Assembly (NCBI GenBank): GCA_945883425.1
Contig: CAMCXM010000021.1
Coordinates: forward strand, 1 to 34,515
Source of the DNA: Spirosoma fluviale
Lineage (GTDB): Bacteria; Bacteroidota; Bacteroidia; Cytophagales; Flexibacteraceae
Reading direction: 5' to 3'
Length of the DNA stretch: 34,515 nucleotides
Shown one piece after another: positions 15,800 through 24,360 of this stretch. The position numbers and the translations under genes were made by a program. Each line of letters begins with the position of its first letter. The stretch's first letter is position 1. Under the pieces are notes generated by a model. That model had not been told where the DNA came from. It saw only the letters and a program-made list of their open reading frames with translations, and searched no databases.

Positions 15800-16449
15800 T
15801 TTTTTGGATTGGAGCTCGAGTCTGAGTTGTCTTTTCGAAGTTTTAAAAACGAATTAATAACGGCCGCAGAAGTGAGCAAAATAAACGCAATAATAATGTA
15901 TTCCACATAGTTAAGTATTTGAGGATACTCCTTTCCTAAAAAATACCCAAGCAGACATAAGGTAAGTACCCACAAAACAGCCCCTGTGATGTTGTAAACA
16001 GCAAATCGGGCATGGTTCATTTTTGTGATGCCAGACAGGATCGGAGCAAACGTTCTGATCACCGGAAGAAAGCGGCCAATAATGAGAGCATTGCCTCCAT
16101 ACTCAGCAAATGCCTTTTCTGTATTCACCAGGTACTGCTTTTTGAAGAAAAAGTTCTCCTTCCTGTTCATCAGACTGATTCCCAGATATTTTCCAAAAAA
16201 GTATCCGGTGTAATTGCCGGCCACTGCTGCGAGAAGAATACAACCCAGCAAAAGCAGAATCGGGACGTTCATTATACCAAGCCCGCAAAACATTCCGGCT
16301 GTGAACAAAAGGTAATCGCCAGGAAGAAAAAAGCAGAAAAAAATACCCGTTTCGGCATAGACGATCAACGTTACGAGGATCAGCCCGCCCTTTGAAATAA
16401 TTTCCTCGGAGTTCAGCAAAAACCTAAAAAACTCCAGCACTTCGTTCAT
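15796..16449 (-). CDS. DedA-family membrane protein
   Basis: 217 aa, with five or six hydrophobic segments. DedA motifs are present: Glu33 in AETGIFFCFFLPGD (with the re-entrant PGD 43-45), and GRFLPVIRTFAPILSG (125-140) with Arg126 and Arg132. Some members of this superfamily recycle polyprenyl-phosphate or phospholipid carriers across the inner membrane and influence antibiotic and pH tolerance; which substrate this one handles is not visible. The C-terminal tail is lysine and serine rich. It is the first gene of a two-gene operon with the CocE-type hydrolase, and a -7 box lies immediately upstream of the ATG. Confidence 0.88.
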   Translation of the reverse strand: MNEVLEFFRFLLNSEEIISKGGLILVTLIVYAETGIFFCFFLPGDYLLFTAGMFCGLGIMNVPILLLLGCILLAAVAGNYTGYFFGKYLGISLMNRKENFFFKKQYLVNTEKAFAEYGGNALIIGRFLPVIRTFAPILSGITKMNHARFAVYNITGAVLWVLTLCLLGYFLGKEYPQILNYVEYIIIAFILLTSAAVINSFLKLRKDNSDSSSNPKK

Positions 16450-16454
16450 AGGCC

Positions 16455-16462
16455 CAAAGGTA
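16455..16462 (-). promoter_or_regulatory. -7 box for the dedA-hydrolase operon
   Basis: Minus strand TACCTTTG, an exact TAnnTTTG match, ends 5 nt before the ATG at 16449. Transcription would start at or next to the A of ATG, so the mRNA may be leaderless. No clear -33 element at 19-nt spacing. Confidence 0.4.
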
Positions 16463-16613
16463 TTCGAATTTCTGTTTTTGAACTGATGAAAATGGGATTC
16501 CGGTCAAATGTTTGTGCATTGTAAATCTGTCGTCAAATGATATGTGTTTTCTTGTATTATTGCAGTTCAGACAAAATCGTTCTGAACCAAAGAATTATCC
16601 GTTTTCTACATAT

Positions 16614-17513
16614 ATGACCATTTTTCATTCCGGAATTAAGCAGGTTGCTGCCGCTACAATGTTTGCGTTCTTAGTTAGTTGTGGATCAGAACCAAAGAAA
16701 GTTGAAAGTGCTGTGGATTCTACTGCGTTGGTGCAGGATTCTCAGATTCTTGAAGCCGTTGAAGACCTGTTCAGCAAATTACCAAAGCCTTCTGCCATAC
16801 CCAACCTGATTGTCCTTACTGGTGCAGAATACGAAACCAAACTACTGAATCCAGCCTCGAATGCGGAAAAAGTGATGGGAAATTCATCGAAAGCGGCCTT
16901 TAGTGTAGGCGTTTTCAGTGCCGATGTTGGGTATATGGCTGCCTATGATAAAGGACAGGAAGCGGTTCAAACTTTTGTAGTAGGAAAAAAACTAGCCGAC
17001 AAAATCGGTGTATCGAATGCCTTTGATGTTTCTGTTCTGGAACGAATCGAGAAAAACCTCGCACAAAAAGATTCCCTTATTACCATTTCCGATGCCTCCA
17101 TCGCCAATTCTACTGGTATCCTCAAAGCCAACGACCAGATCAAAGATGCCGCCCTGCTTACGGCCGGTGCCTTTGTAGAAGGCTTATACCTTACCTGCGG
17201 TTTGATTCATGACTATCCACCAACGGGTTTGCCAAAAGTAGAACAGGATAAAATTCTGGTTCCATTGGTGAATGCCGTCATTAAACAGGAAGGTGCTCTT
17301 ACAAGCCTGATTGAATTGCTTCAAAAGGTAAACGACAACGACGAAGTGGTGAACTCCATCATTGCAGGTCTGGAAAAATCGAAAGCCATTTATGCCAAAG
17401 GCAACTGGGCAGAACGCATTGCCAACAACAAAGGCGATCTCATTCCAACCGAAAGCGACATTAAAGATCTGGCCAAATCCATCTCCGAATTACGGAAAGC
17501 TATGGTGGAATAA
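16614..17513 (+). CDS. Bacteroidota lipoprotein of unknown function
   Basis: The start chosen is the ATG at 16614, not the in-frame TTG at 16512, because it puts a lipoprotein signal at the N-terminus: MTIFHSGIKQ, a hydrophobic core, then the lipobox LVSC with Cys23. The mature part (about 277 aa) is mostly helical and acidic. It has stretches I associate with an unnamed Bacteroidota lipoprotein group: SVGVFSADVGYMAAYDKGQE, a FVVGKKLADKIGV segment and AGAFVEGLYLTCGLI. I cannot give it a function. It is followed after 42 nt by the ABC transporter fusion in the same direction with no terminator between, so they are probably co-transcribed. Confidence 0.8.
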   Translation: MTIFHSGIKQVAAATMFAFLVSCGSEPKKVESAVDSTALVQDSQILEAVEDLFSKLPKPSAIPNLIVLTGAEYETKLLNPASNAEKVMGNSSKAAFSVGVFSADVGYMAAYDKGQEAVQTFVVGKKLADKIGVSNAFDVSVLERIEKNLAQKDSLITISDASIANSTGILKANDQIKDAALLTAGAFVEGLYLTCGLIHDYPPTGLPKVEQDKILVPLVNAVIKQEGALTSLIELLQKVNDNDEVVNSIIAGLEKSKAIYAKGNWAERIANNKGDLIPTESDIKDLAKSISELRKAMVE

Positions 17514-17555
17514 TCTCATCCCAACAGCAACAGCCCCTTTCGATCCTAATCTGCA

Positions 17556-20500
17556 ATGAACGAACAGCTGCTTCGTTCCATCCTTCGGCTCTATGCACTC
17601 CTGGCCGGTTCGGATGGAATACTGGATGAAGAAAAACAACGGATTGAAGATTTTTTAAGGCACCATCTTTCCGGAAGGTCGGTGGCCCGCTTTCTGGAAA
17701 TACTGGAACAGTGGTCTGAAAATGTTCAGAAAGAAAAAAACAATCCCGGATGGCTCGACAAACAACTCGAGAAAATTTGCCAATCTGTTAATAAAGAACT
17801 TCTACTTGCACAGAAGTTCTACCTCTACCTCGAACTGACTGAACTTTCGGCCGTTGATGGACAAATATCCAGCGACGAACGATACATATTATCGGCCATT
17901 CCCAAACTTCTGAACCTTCCGGAAGCCGATGTGCAGGCCCTCTCCCTTTTCGCTACAGGAAACCACGAAGTGGATTTCGACGGCAACCATGTTCTCCTGA
18001 TTTCAAACCAAAAGAATCCCGAATTATCCAAAAGTGATCACCTGGAAATTCCGGAAATGGAGGGTCTCGTTGTAGTTCTCAAACTACCCTCTGTGGATTG
18101 CTATTTTGTCCGCCTCATCGGACAGGCTGAATCCTACCTCAACGGACAAATCATGGTTCCAGGAATGAGCCGGATCTGGGCGCCCGGGACGACATTCCGT
18201 CAGGAAAAATGTGATCCAATCTATTTCAACTTTATCCAGGAACGGTTTTCGGCGCCGGTCGACAAACCAAGAATCAGCTTCGAAGCCAAAGGACTGGAAT
18301 ACAAATTCGACGATGGCCGGATCGGACTCCGAAACATTCATGTCTCCGAAAAAGGCGGGAGAATGGTGGCCATCATGGGTGCCAGCGGTTGCGGAAAATC
18401 GACTCTGTTCAATGTGCTCAACGGCAATGAAAAGCCACATAAAGGCAGTGTACTGATCAACGGAGTCAATGTCCATAAAGAACCCGACAAGCTCGAAGGC
18501 GTGATCGGGTACATTCCGCAGGACGATCTGCTGAACGAACGACTGACGGTGTTCCAGAATATGTATTTCGCGGCCCGTTTCAGTTTTGGAAACTGGGCAG
18601 AAAAGGACATTGTGGAGATTTCGGAAAAAACCCTCCACTCGCTGGGCCTTTCAGAAACAAGGGACAAAGAAGTGGGCTCCCCTTCGAAAAAAACCATTTC
18701 GGGCGGGCAACGGAAGCGACTCAACATTGGCCTTGAACTGATCCGTCAGCCTTCGGTTTTGTTTGTGGATGAACCCACTTCGGGCCTCAGCAGTTCCGAC
18801 AGTCTGCGGACCATGGAGCTTCTCAAAAACCTGGCTCTGAACGGAAAGCTGGTTTTTGTGATCATTCACCAGCCATCTCCCGAAATATTCAAAATGTTCG
18901 ATCGCCTTATGGTGATGGACAACGGGGGGCACACTATTTACTATGGTAACCCTTTGGAAGCCGTTCCATATTTCCGACGGGAAGCCAATCTTCCTCCGGT
19001 TCAGGATCCGGCGGAAGTGGCTAATTCGGCGGAGATTTTCGACATTGTCGAAACCAAACTGGTGAGTGAAATGGGCACACTGGTGGAAGAACGCAAGTTT
19101 TCCCCCGCCGATTGGGCGGCCCGCTACCAACAACATTTTCCGGCCAATCCAGTGAAGAGGGAGAAGGAAGAAGTTCCGCATCACATCAACACACCTGGCT
19201 TTTTACAACAGATCGGACTTTATTTTCGAAGAGATATCCTGGCCAAAATCCGGGATCACCAGTACATGTTCATCAATCTTCTGGAAGCACCTGTGCTGGC
19301 TTTGCTGCTGGCAATTGTGGTGCGCTACGCTCCGACGGAAGATTTCATCGACAAACCATATCACTTTTCTTCCAACGAAAATATTCCGGCCTATTTCTTT
19401 ATGTCGGTGATCGTGGCCTTGTTTATGGGCCTGAGCGTGAGTGCGGAAGAAATCATCCGGGACAGGCTGCTTCTCAAAAGGGAAAAGTTCCTGCACCTCA
19501 ACCGCGACAGTTACCTCATTGCCAAAATTCTCCTTCTGTTCTGCCTTTCGGCCATTCACACGCTGGCCTTTGTGATGATCAGTGACTTTGTGCTGGAGGT
19601 CGACGACATCGGACCGGAATTCTGGATGGTACTTTTCTCCACTTCCTGTTGCGCCAACATGCTGGGGCTGGCCTTGTCCGATACCTTTAAGAATGCGGTG
19701 GTGGTGTATATTTTGATTCCGCTGCTTCTGATTCCGCAGTTGGTCCTGGGAGGTGTGGTGATTCAGTACGACCGGGTGAATCCTGTATTTGGCAACCCAG
19801 GAAAAGTACCGCTGATTGGGGAAATGATGGTGTCACGTTGGGCCTACGAAGCCCTGATGGTGGCACAGTTTAAAAACAACTCTTACCAGAAAGTGACCTT
19901 CGAATCGGAAGCCCGGAAAGAAGAATATCATTATAAACGAACGTATTACCTGAAGGAACTGAGCGAAATCCTGCAGGAGCTGCACAATCTGCGAAAGGAC
20001 GATTCACTCCAAAGCGAAAACATCCGGATCAAAAAGGATCTGCTTTTCAAAGAGCTATCGGAGGAAGGAGCCAATTTCAATCTTCCATCTTCTACGTGGG
20101 AATTTGTAAAAGGAGAACATCCGTTTCCGGAAAACAAGTACCAGATGGTGCAGGATCAACTGAAGAAATTCGGGCATTTCTATAGCGCCAAATACCGGAT
20201 TGAAGAACGCATTCTGAACCAGCAGCTTAAGATTTTTGAAGATCCGATCACCAAAAAGAACATGCTGGCCAATGTCAAAATTAAATCGGAAAACGAACAG
20301 GTCCGGGAGATTGTGGCCAACGATATGATGATGCAGAAGAAGTTCGAAGTCTCAAAATCGGGTATCTATCGCAAAGTGAAACCGATTTATCACTTCCCGA
20401 AACCAAGTAGCTCTCTTGATTTCCGGACACATTTTTATGCTCCGGTCAAATTATGCGGAGGACTCACCATCCCAACCGAGATCTTTAATCTCTTCATAAT

Positions 20501-20576
20501 CTGGATGTTCACCCTCTTGACTGCGGTGGTTCTCCGATTCAGTCTGCTGAAGAAACTGTTCAGGCTAACAAGATAA
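17556..20576 (+). CDS. ABCG-type ABC transporter fusion with TerB-like and FHA-like N-terminus
   Basis: 1006 aa. Residues 1-125 are helical with two TerB-like motifs (AGSDGILDEEKQ, SAVDGQISSDER). Residues about 135-235 look like a degenerate FHA-type beta domain (SYLNGQIMVPG, a pattern seen in FHA-ABC fusions). The ATPase domain (240-475) is complete: Walker A GASGCGKST (275-283), Q-loop PQDD, signature ISGGQRKR (381-388), Walker B VLFVDEPTSG (401-410) and H-loop IIHQP. The NPDG order (ATPase before membrane part) and TSGL motif are ABCG-like. Transmembrane segments lie near 573-590, 610-630, 652-675, 688-708, 712-733 and 978-998. About 240 residues, charged and partly coiled-coil, separate the last two and are expected to be periplasmic. 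Direction and substrate are unknown. It would act as a dimer in the inner membrane. Preceded by a lipoprotein gene. Confidence 0.85.
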   Translation: MNEQLLRSILRLYALLAGSDGILDEEKQRIEDFLRHHLSGRSVARFLEILEQWSENVQKEKNNPGWLDKQLEKICQSVNKELLLAQKFYLYLELTELSAVDGQISSDERYILSAIPKLLNLPEADVQALSLFATGNHEVDFDGNHVLLISNQKNPELSKSDHLEIPEMEGLVVVLKLPSVDCYFVRLIGQAESYLNGQIMVPGMSRIWAPGTTFRQEKCDPIYFNFIQERFSAPVDKPRISFEAKGLEYKFDDGRIGLRNIHVSEKGGRMVAIMGASGCGKSTLFNVLNGNEKPHKGSVLINGVNVHKEPDKLEGVIGYIPQDDLLNERLTVFQNMYFAARFSFGNWAEKDIVEISEKTLHSLGLSETRDKEVGSPSKKTISGGQRKRLNIGLELIRQPSVLFVDEPTSGLSSSDSLRTMELLKNLALNGKLVFVIIHQPSPEIFKMFDRLMVMDNGGHTIYYGNPLEAVPYFRREANLPPVQDPAEVANSAEIFDIVETKLVSEMGTLVEERKFSPADWAARYQQHFPANPVKREKEEVPHHINTPGFLQQIGLYFRRDILAKIRDHQYMFINLLEAPVLALLLAIVVRYAPTEDFIDKPYHFSSNENIPAYFFMSVIVALFMGLSVSAEEIIRDRLLLKREKFLHLNRDSYLIAKILLLFCLSAIHTLAFVMISDFVLEVDDIGPEFWMVLFSTSCCANMLGLALSDTFKNAVVVYILIPLLLIPQLVLGGVVIQYDRVNPVFGNPGKVPLIGEMMVSRWAYEALMVAQFKNNSYQKVTFESEARKEEYHYKRTYYLKELSEILQELHNLRKDDSLQSENIRIKKDLLFKELSEEGANFNLPSSTWEFVKGEHPFPENKYQMVQDQLKKFGHFYSAKYRIEERILNQQLKIFEDPITKKNMLANVKIKSENEQVREIVANDMMMQKKFEVSKSGIYRKVKPIYHFPKPSSSLDFRTHFYAPVKLCGGLTIPTEIFNLFIIWMFTLLTAVVLRFSLLKKLFRLTR

Positions 20577-20596
20577 TCTCCTTTTTATCTAAAGGG

Positions 20597-21310
20597 CTAT
20601 TTCCCGTCTTTCCAGGCATATTCCTGGTTGAGAAGCAGAATATCTTTGTACAATTTATCCATTTCGGTACTGTCCGTTCCGTCGTAATATCCACGGATCT
20701 GACGGTACTTATCGACCAGCACAAAATTCTGGGTGTGCACAAAATCATCTGGCCCTCCGTCTCCTTTGGTGGCTGTCACGAAATATCCCTCTCTGGCCAT
20801 GTCGTACAGTTCCTTTTTGTTGCCCGTAACAAAATGCCACTGACGGGAATCGGCCTTGTGGGCAATGGCATAATCTTTCAGTTGGCGTAAACTATCGGTT
20901 TCCGGATCTACGGTGTGGGAAACGAAAATAACGGATGAATCCTTGTTCTCTTTCAGCCGTGCCGCCAGTTTCATCATTTCTTTGCTCATTACCGGACAGA
21001 TCGATTCGCAGGTGGTGAAAAAGAAATCCGCCACATAGGTTTTGCCTTCTGTCGTCTTCTGCGTAACCATGTTTCCGTCCTGATCAATGAAGCTGAAGTC
21101 CGGCACATGGTGAATCAATGACATGGTGGTCGCCTTTCCATTGGCATCAACGGTATCCACTTCCTGGTTGCCGTAGGTGTCAAGAATGCGGGCTGGTTTC
21201 GGATTCCGGTAGGCCTGATAGGCTCCAATGGCGAGGAGTCCGGCTACGATTAACACGATTCCGGTCGGAATAAGCCATTTGTTTTTTGTCTGGGAAGATG
21301 ATGCGTCCAT
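20597..21310 (-). CDS. SCO1/SenC-family thioredoxin-fold protein
   Basis: The ATG at 21310 (237 aa) is preferred; longer frames reach 21361 and 21430 but add no recognisable sequence and run into the divergent promoter. One N-terminal membrane anchor (WLIPTGIVLIVAGLLAIGA, 12-30) is followed by a periplasmic thioredoxin-like domain. The copper-binding residues of the family are intact: Cys101 and Cys105 in TCESICPVMSKE, and His192 in DFVHTQNFVLVD. SCO proteins deliver copper to, or keep reduced, the CuA site of cytochrome c oxidase. No oxidase gene is in the window, so its partner is inferred from the family. It is convergent with the ABC fusion (20-nt gap) and divergent from the T9SS protein gene. 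Confidence 0.9.
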   Translation of the reverse strand: MDASSSQTKNKWLIPTGIVLIVAGLLAIGAYQAYRNPKPARILDTYGNQEVDTVDANGKATTMSLIHHVPDFSFIDQDGNMVTQKTTEGKTYVADFFFTTCESICPVMSKEMMKLAARLKENKDSSVIFVSHTVDPETDSLRQLKDYAIAHKADSRQWHFVTGNKKELYDMAREGYFVTATKGDGGPDDFVHTQNFVLVDKYRQIRGYYDGTDSTEMDKLYKDILLLNQEYAWKDGK

Positions 21311-21361
21311 AGGTTGGTGGTTTAGTTTCGATTCAAAAGCCGGATAAGCCTCCGGTTTCAT

Positions 21362-21369
21362 TACTTTTG
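21362..21369 (+). promoter_or_regulatory. -7 box for the T9SS protein / propeller operon
   Basis: TACTTTTG, an exact TAnnTTTG match followed by CGGG. No good -33 at 19 nt. Transcription would start near 21374, which argues for the GTG at 21385 as start codon rather than the TTG at 21367 that lies inside the box. No room or sequence for a riboswitch is left between the two divergent genes. Confidence 0.4.
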
Positions 21370-21384
21370 CGGGTGCAAAACAAG

Positions 21385-22353
21385 GTGAACAAAGCCAGAA
21401 TTCTCCCATATTTCTTTTCTTTTTTTTCACTCATGGCAGTGGAGAAGGCCTTGGCGCAACCTTATGATCCGGGTCCGGACTCAGCAGGATCGCTGGCCAT
21501 ACCGGCGGAATCCAACCGCTTTGTTTCCTGGGCTTCGAAGGTAACCGAACTGAAAAGAGGTCTCAAAAACATCGCTCTTCCCGACTCTGGCTATGCCTCG
21601 GCCGGAGAAGCTGATTATGCGCTTGGTGCGGCCATGACCAACAGCGTTGTGAGTCTGGGCGACGGTGGTTCCATCACACTTCGATTTACCCGTGCCATCC
21701 GCAATGGCGATGGTGCCGATTTTGCGGTTTTTGAAAATGGTTTTGGAGATGAATTCCTGGAACTGGCCACCGTAGAAGTGAGCAGCGATGGACAGCATTT
21801 TGTGGCTTTTCCTGCTGTTTCTCTCACCCCAACCAACCAGCAGGTCTGGAGTTTTGGCACCCTGAATCCCCGGAATCTGCACAACCTGGCCGGTAAATAC
21901 CGGTTGGGCTTCGGCACACCTTTCGATCTGGACGAACTAAAAAACGAAGCCGGACTCGATGTAAACCACATTCAGTTTGTGCGAATTCGCGATGTGGTGG
22001 GCAGCATCAAACCCGAATATGCGACACTCGATTCGAAAGGAAATGCCATCAACGATCCCTGGCCGACTACCTTTCCGACAGGCGGTTTCGACCTCGATGC
22101 CGTGGGCGTAATCCATGAAGAAACCGGCAGTCTGGCAGTGTACCCAACAATGGTTTTGCAAGGCGAAACATTTGAATTGCACGGATTGGAAGAAGGAAAC
22201 GAATTCCTCATTGCCAACATGAACGGACAACAACAGGGCCGGTTCGTGTACCAGGCCGGGCAATCATTTCCCGCCCGTTTTCCACGGGGCTGGCTCATTT
22301 TGCAATCGGGAAGCGGACGAAACCGCAAAAGCACTAAACTGCTTGTTCAATGA
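21385..22353 (+). CDS. Exported surface protein with probable T9SS sorting domain
   Basis: 322 aa from the GTG at 21385, beginning MNKARILPYFFSFFSLMAV with a clear signal peptide cut near KALAQ. The main domain (about 25-245) is beta-rich: DGGSITLRFTRAI, GDGADFAVFENGF, VEVSSDGQHFVAF and FDLDAVGVIHE, a pattern I associate with uncharacterised Bacteroidota cell-surface proteins. The last 75 residues begin LAVYPTMV and end STKLLVQ, resembling a T9SS type A sorting domain with a divergent start (PT instead of PNP). The stop codon overlaps the ATG of the propeller lipoprotein (ATGA, 22350-22353), so the two proteins are made together and probably act together at the surface. Ligand unknown. Confidence 0.78.
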   Translation: MNKARILPYFFSFFSLMAVEKALAQPYDPGPDSAGSLAIPAESNRFVSWASKVTELKRGLKNIALPDSGYASAGEADYALGAAMTNSVVSLGDGGSITLRFTRAIRNGDGADFAVFENGFGDEFLELATVEVSSDGQHFVAFPAVSLTPTNQQVWSFGTLNPRNLHNLAGKYRLGFGTPFDLDELKNEAGLDVNHIQFVRIRDVVGSIKPEYATLDSKGNAINDPWPTTFPTGGFDLDAVGVIHEETGSLAVYPTMVLQGETFELHGLEEGNEFLIANMNGQQQGRFVYQAGQSFPARFPRGWLILQSGSGRNRKSTKLLVQ

Positions 22354-23369
22354 CGGTATCCCGAATTCTGTTTTCCATAATCCTGCTTTCCTGGATGCTC
22401 AGTTCCTGTGAATCCAAGACCAACCCTGCTCCTGAAACGGTGGCCATGGAGGACGGAAACATGGTTTTCGTTGGCCACGAAGGCAACTTCAAATGGGGCA
22501 ATGCCGGACTTGGACTCATCAATCTCAACCATTCCCAAACCGATATGGACATCTACAAAACCCTGAACAAAAAGAGTCTGGGTGATGTCTTTCAATCGGC
22601 CACCTGGTGGAACCAGCAATGGTGGGTGGTGGTGAACAATTCCGGAAAAATCGAGGTGCTGGACAAGGAACTCAAAATGGTTAAAACGGTTACCGGCTTT
22701 ACCTCTCCCCGCTATCTGCTTCCGGTTTCGGGCACCAAAGCTTATGTGACGGATTTGTATGGCAAGGAAATCCGGGTGGTTTCGCCGGGACAAACCACAG
22801 CCGGAAACAAGATTGCTATGCCGGGATGGACCGAAGAAATGGCGCTGGTGGATGGAAAAGTCTATGTGGTGTGCAAGACGAATGCGAAAGTGATTCGTGT
22901 GGATCCCGTCCTGGATGAAGTAGTGGATTCCATTTTGTTGCCGGGGAACGCAACTTCAGTGGCAAAGGCCGGAGCAAAGAAAGTCTGGATTGGATTTGAA
23001 GCCGGAAACGCCACCAAACCGGGCGTTTGTCTGTATGATGCCGATTCGTCCCGCATCGTCAAAATCTGGTACAGCACATCGGATGAACAGATTCCCGACC
23101 GGTTTCAGGCATCGGCCACGGGCGACAGTTTGTTTTTTATTTGCGGGGTTCCCTGTTTTCTGAAGGCCTGGAATAGCGACTTTGTCCGTCTTCCTCTCGG
23201 TTCCGGAAATTGGTACGGACTTGGTTACGATGCTCGCCGACAGCAGTTGTTTGTCTCCGATGCCAAGGACTATCTCCAAAACAGCCGCATCGTGCAGATG
23301 GACCTGAGTGGAAACATCCTCAAGGAATGGAAAGGCGGTATCATTACGAGCCGGTTTTATTTTTGGTGA
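22350..23369 (+). CDS. YncE/DUF5074-like beta-propeller lipoprotein (BtuG-like)
   Basis: 339 aa. A lipoprotein signal with lipobox LSSC (Cys20) is followed by repeated beta-blade patterns: GKIEVLDKELKMVKTVTGF, GTKAYVTDLYGKEIRVV, DGKVYVVCKTNAKVIRV, QQLFVSDAKDYLQN. These match the YncE-type seven-bladed propellers called DUF5074 in Bacteroidota. The characterised relative is BtuG of Bacteroides, a surface vitamin B12-binding lipoprotein partnered with a TonB-dependent receptor. Nothing here proves B12 binding, and no btuB or cobalamin riboswitch lies in the window. It is translationally coupled to the preceding T9SS-type protein gene. The ATG is fixed by the overlap and the lipobox. Confidence 0.78.
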   Translation: MTVSRILFSIILLSWMLSSCESKTNPAPETVAMEDGNMVFVGHEGNFKWGNAGLGLINLNHSQTDMDIYKTLNKKSLGDVFQSATWWNQQWWVVVNNSGKIEVLDKELKMVKTVTGFTSPRYLLPVSGTKAYVTDLYGKEIRVVSPGQTTAGNKIAMPGWTEEMALVDGKVYVVCKTNAKVIRVDPVLDEVVDSILLPGNATSVAKAGAKKVWIGFEAGNATKPGVCLYDADSSRIVKIWYSTSDEQIPDRFQASATGDSLFFICGVPCFLKAWNSDFVRLPLGSGNWYGLGYDARRQQLFVSDAKDYLQNSRIVQMDLSGNILKEWKGGIITSRFYFW

Positions 23370-23445
23370 ACGAAAATCTAAAATTTTTCGCTACTGTTGA
23401 TCATCAACCCGCAGATTCATTCAAAGTGTATCTTAAGAGATGAAC

Positions 23446-23466
23446 GAAAAACCTTTTAGGTTTGGA
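23446..23466 (-). terminator. Weak terminator after the methyltransferase gene
   Basis: AAACCT, 3-nt loop, AGGTTT, followed on the minus strand by TTC. The stem is short and AT-rich, 29 nt after the methyltransferase stop. It is also downstream of the propeller gene on the plus strand, so it could serve both weakly. Confidence 0.3.
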
Positions 23467-23492
23467 CCCGTGAAGTTTATATCAATAATCCC

Positions 23493-24251
23493 CTACTTCC
23501 TTACAATAATCAGGTTCTCGGTTTTCATGAGGCAGAGGCGGTCCATGTCGAGGGTTTGGGCGAAAGGATTGGATTCAACTTGAAAGCCCGCTTCCCGCAA
23601 ACGTTGCATGTAGCCTTTCTCGGCATAAAAACGGAGGTGGTCCGGAGAGCCGTAGTATTTGGCCCGGTCGGCGGTGGAGAGACTCATGTCTTCCTGGATG
23701 TCGTCTGACTTCAGATTGATCGGTACCTGTAGGATTCCGAATCCGCCTGGCTTGAGAACCCGTAGCAATTCCGTCATGGCTTTCTTGTCGTCGGGCACAT
23801 GTTCGAGCACGTGATTGCAAAGGATGATGTCGAAATGGTTGTCCGGAAACTTGATATCGGTAATCGACATCTGGTGTTTGGGTTTCACTTCGATGATGTC
23901 GATGAACTGAATCAGAAGGTCGGCCGTCTCGTACTCCAGCTTTTTGTTTTGGGAGATCTTTTCATGCAGACACTTCTCAGGCGCAAAATGAAGGACCTTG
24001 AGCGCATCCGTGAAAATACCGGAGTGCTGGGTGAGATACGCAAATTGCAGACGGTGCCGCTCCAGTGAAAAACAGGTGGGGCACAACACACTCGGACGAC
24101 TCCCGAAATCGGAAAACCGGCTGAAATGCGAGCCGCAAATGTTGCATTCCACGTTGTTGCCTTTGTCCAAAGCGCCCCGAAGCCGGATCATCTGGTAATA
24201 CAAATTGATTTTTAGCTTGAGAGGAATGAGGCTTTTGATGGACTGAAGCAT
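23493..24251 (-). CDS. SAM-dependent methyltransferase with zinc-knuckle-like N-terminus
   Basis: The frame extends to 24494, but that part overlaps terC on the other strand. The ATG at 24251 gives 252 aa beginning MLQSIKSLIPLKLKINLYYQ. Four cysteines, CNIC (36-39) and CPTC (57-60), could bind a zinc ion. The class I methyltransferase part follows. Motif I is the unusual VLHFAPEK (87-93) in place of a glycine-rich loop. Later motifs are standard: TADL (acidic), FPDNHFDIILCNHVLEHVPD (136-155) and VLKPGG (165-170). Related proteins are often found in glycan or cell-surface gene sets, but none is adjacent here, so the substrate is unknown. It is divergent from terC. Confidence 0.82.
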   Translation of the reverse strand: MLQSIKSLIPLKLKINLYYQMIRLRGALDKGNNVECNICGSHFSRFSDFGSRPSVLCPTCFSLERHRLQFAYLTQHSGIFTDALKVLHFAPEKCLHEKISQNKKLEYETADLLIQFIDIIEVKPKHQMSITDIKFPDNHFDIILCNHVLEHVPDDKKAMTELLRVLKPGGFGILQVPINLKSDDIQEDMSLSTADRAKYYGSPDHLRFYAEKGYMQRLREAGFQVESNPFAQTLDMDRLCLMKTENLIIVRK

Positions 24252-24360
24252 AGGTCGACTGCAATGAAAGGCCGCAAAGAAAAGGAAAATCGACCGTTCA
24301 GGAAGTTCTTCTGTTTTAAATTCCGAAAAGTCATGCCCACGTATTTGCTTTGCATCCGGA

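Noticed and set aside
21311-21384. Cobalamin riboswitch upstream of the BtuG-like operon
   Set aside because: The divergent genes leave about 75 nt, which is too short, and no B12-box-like sequence is visible.
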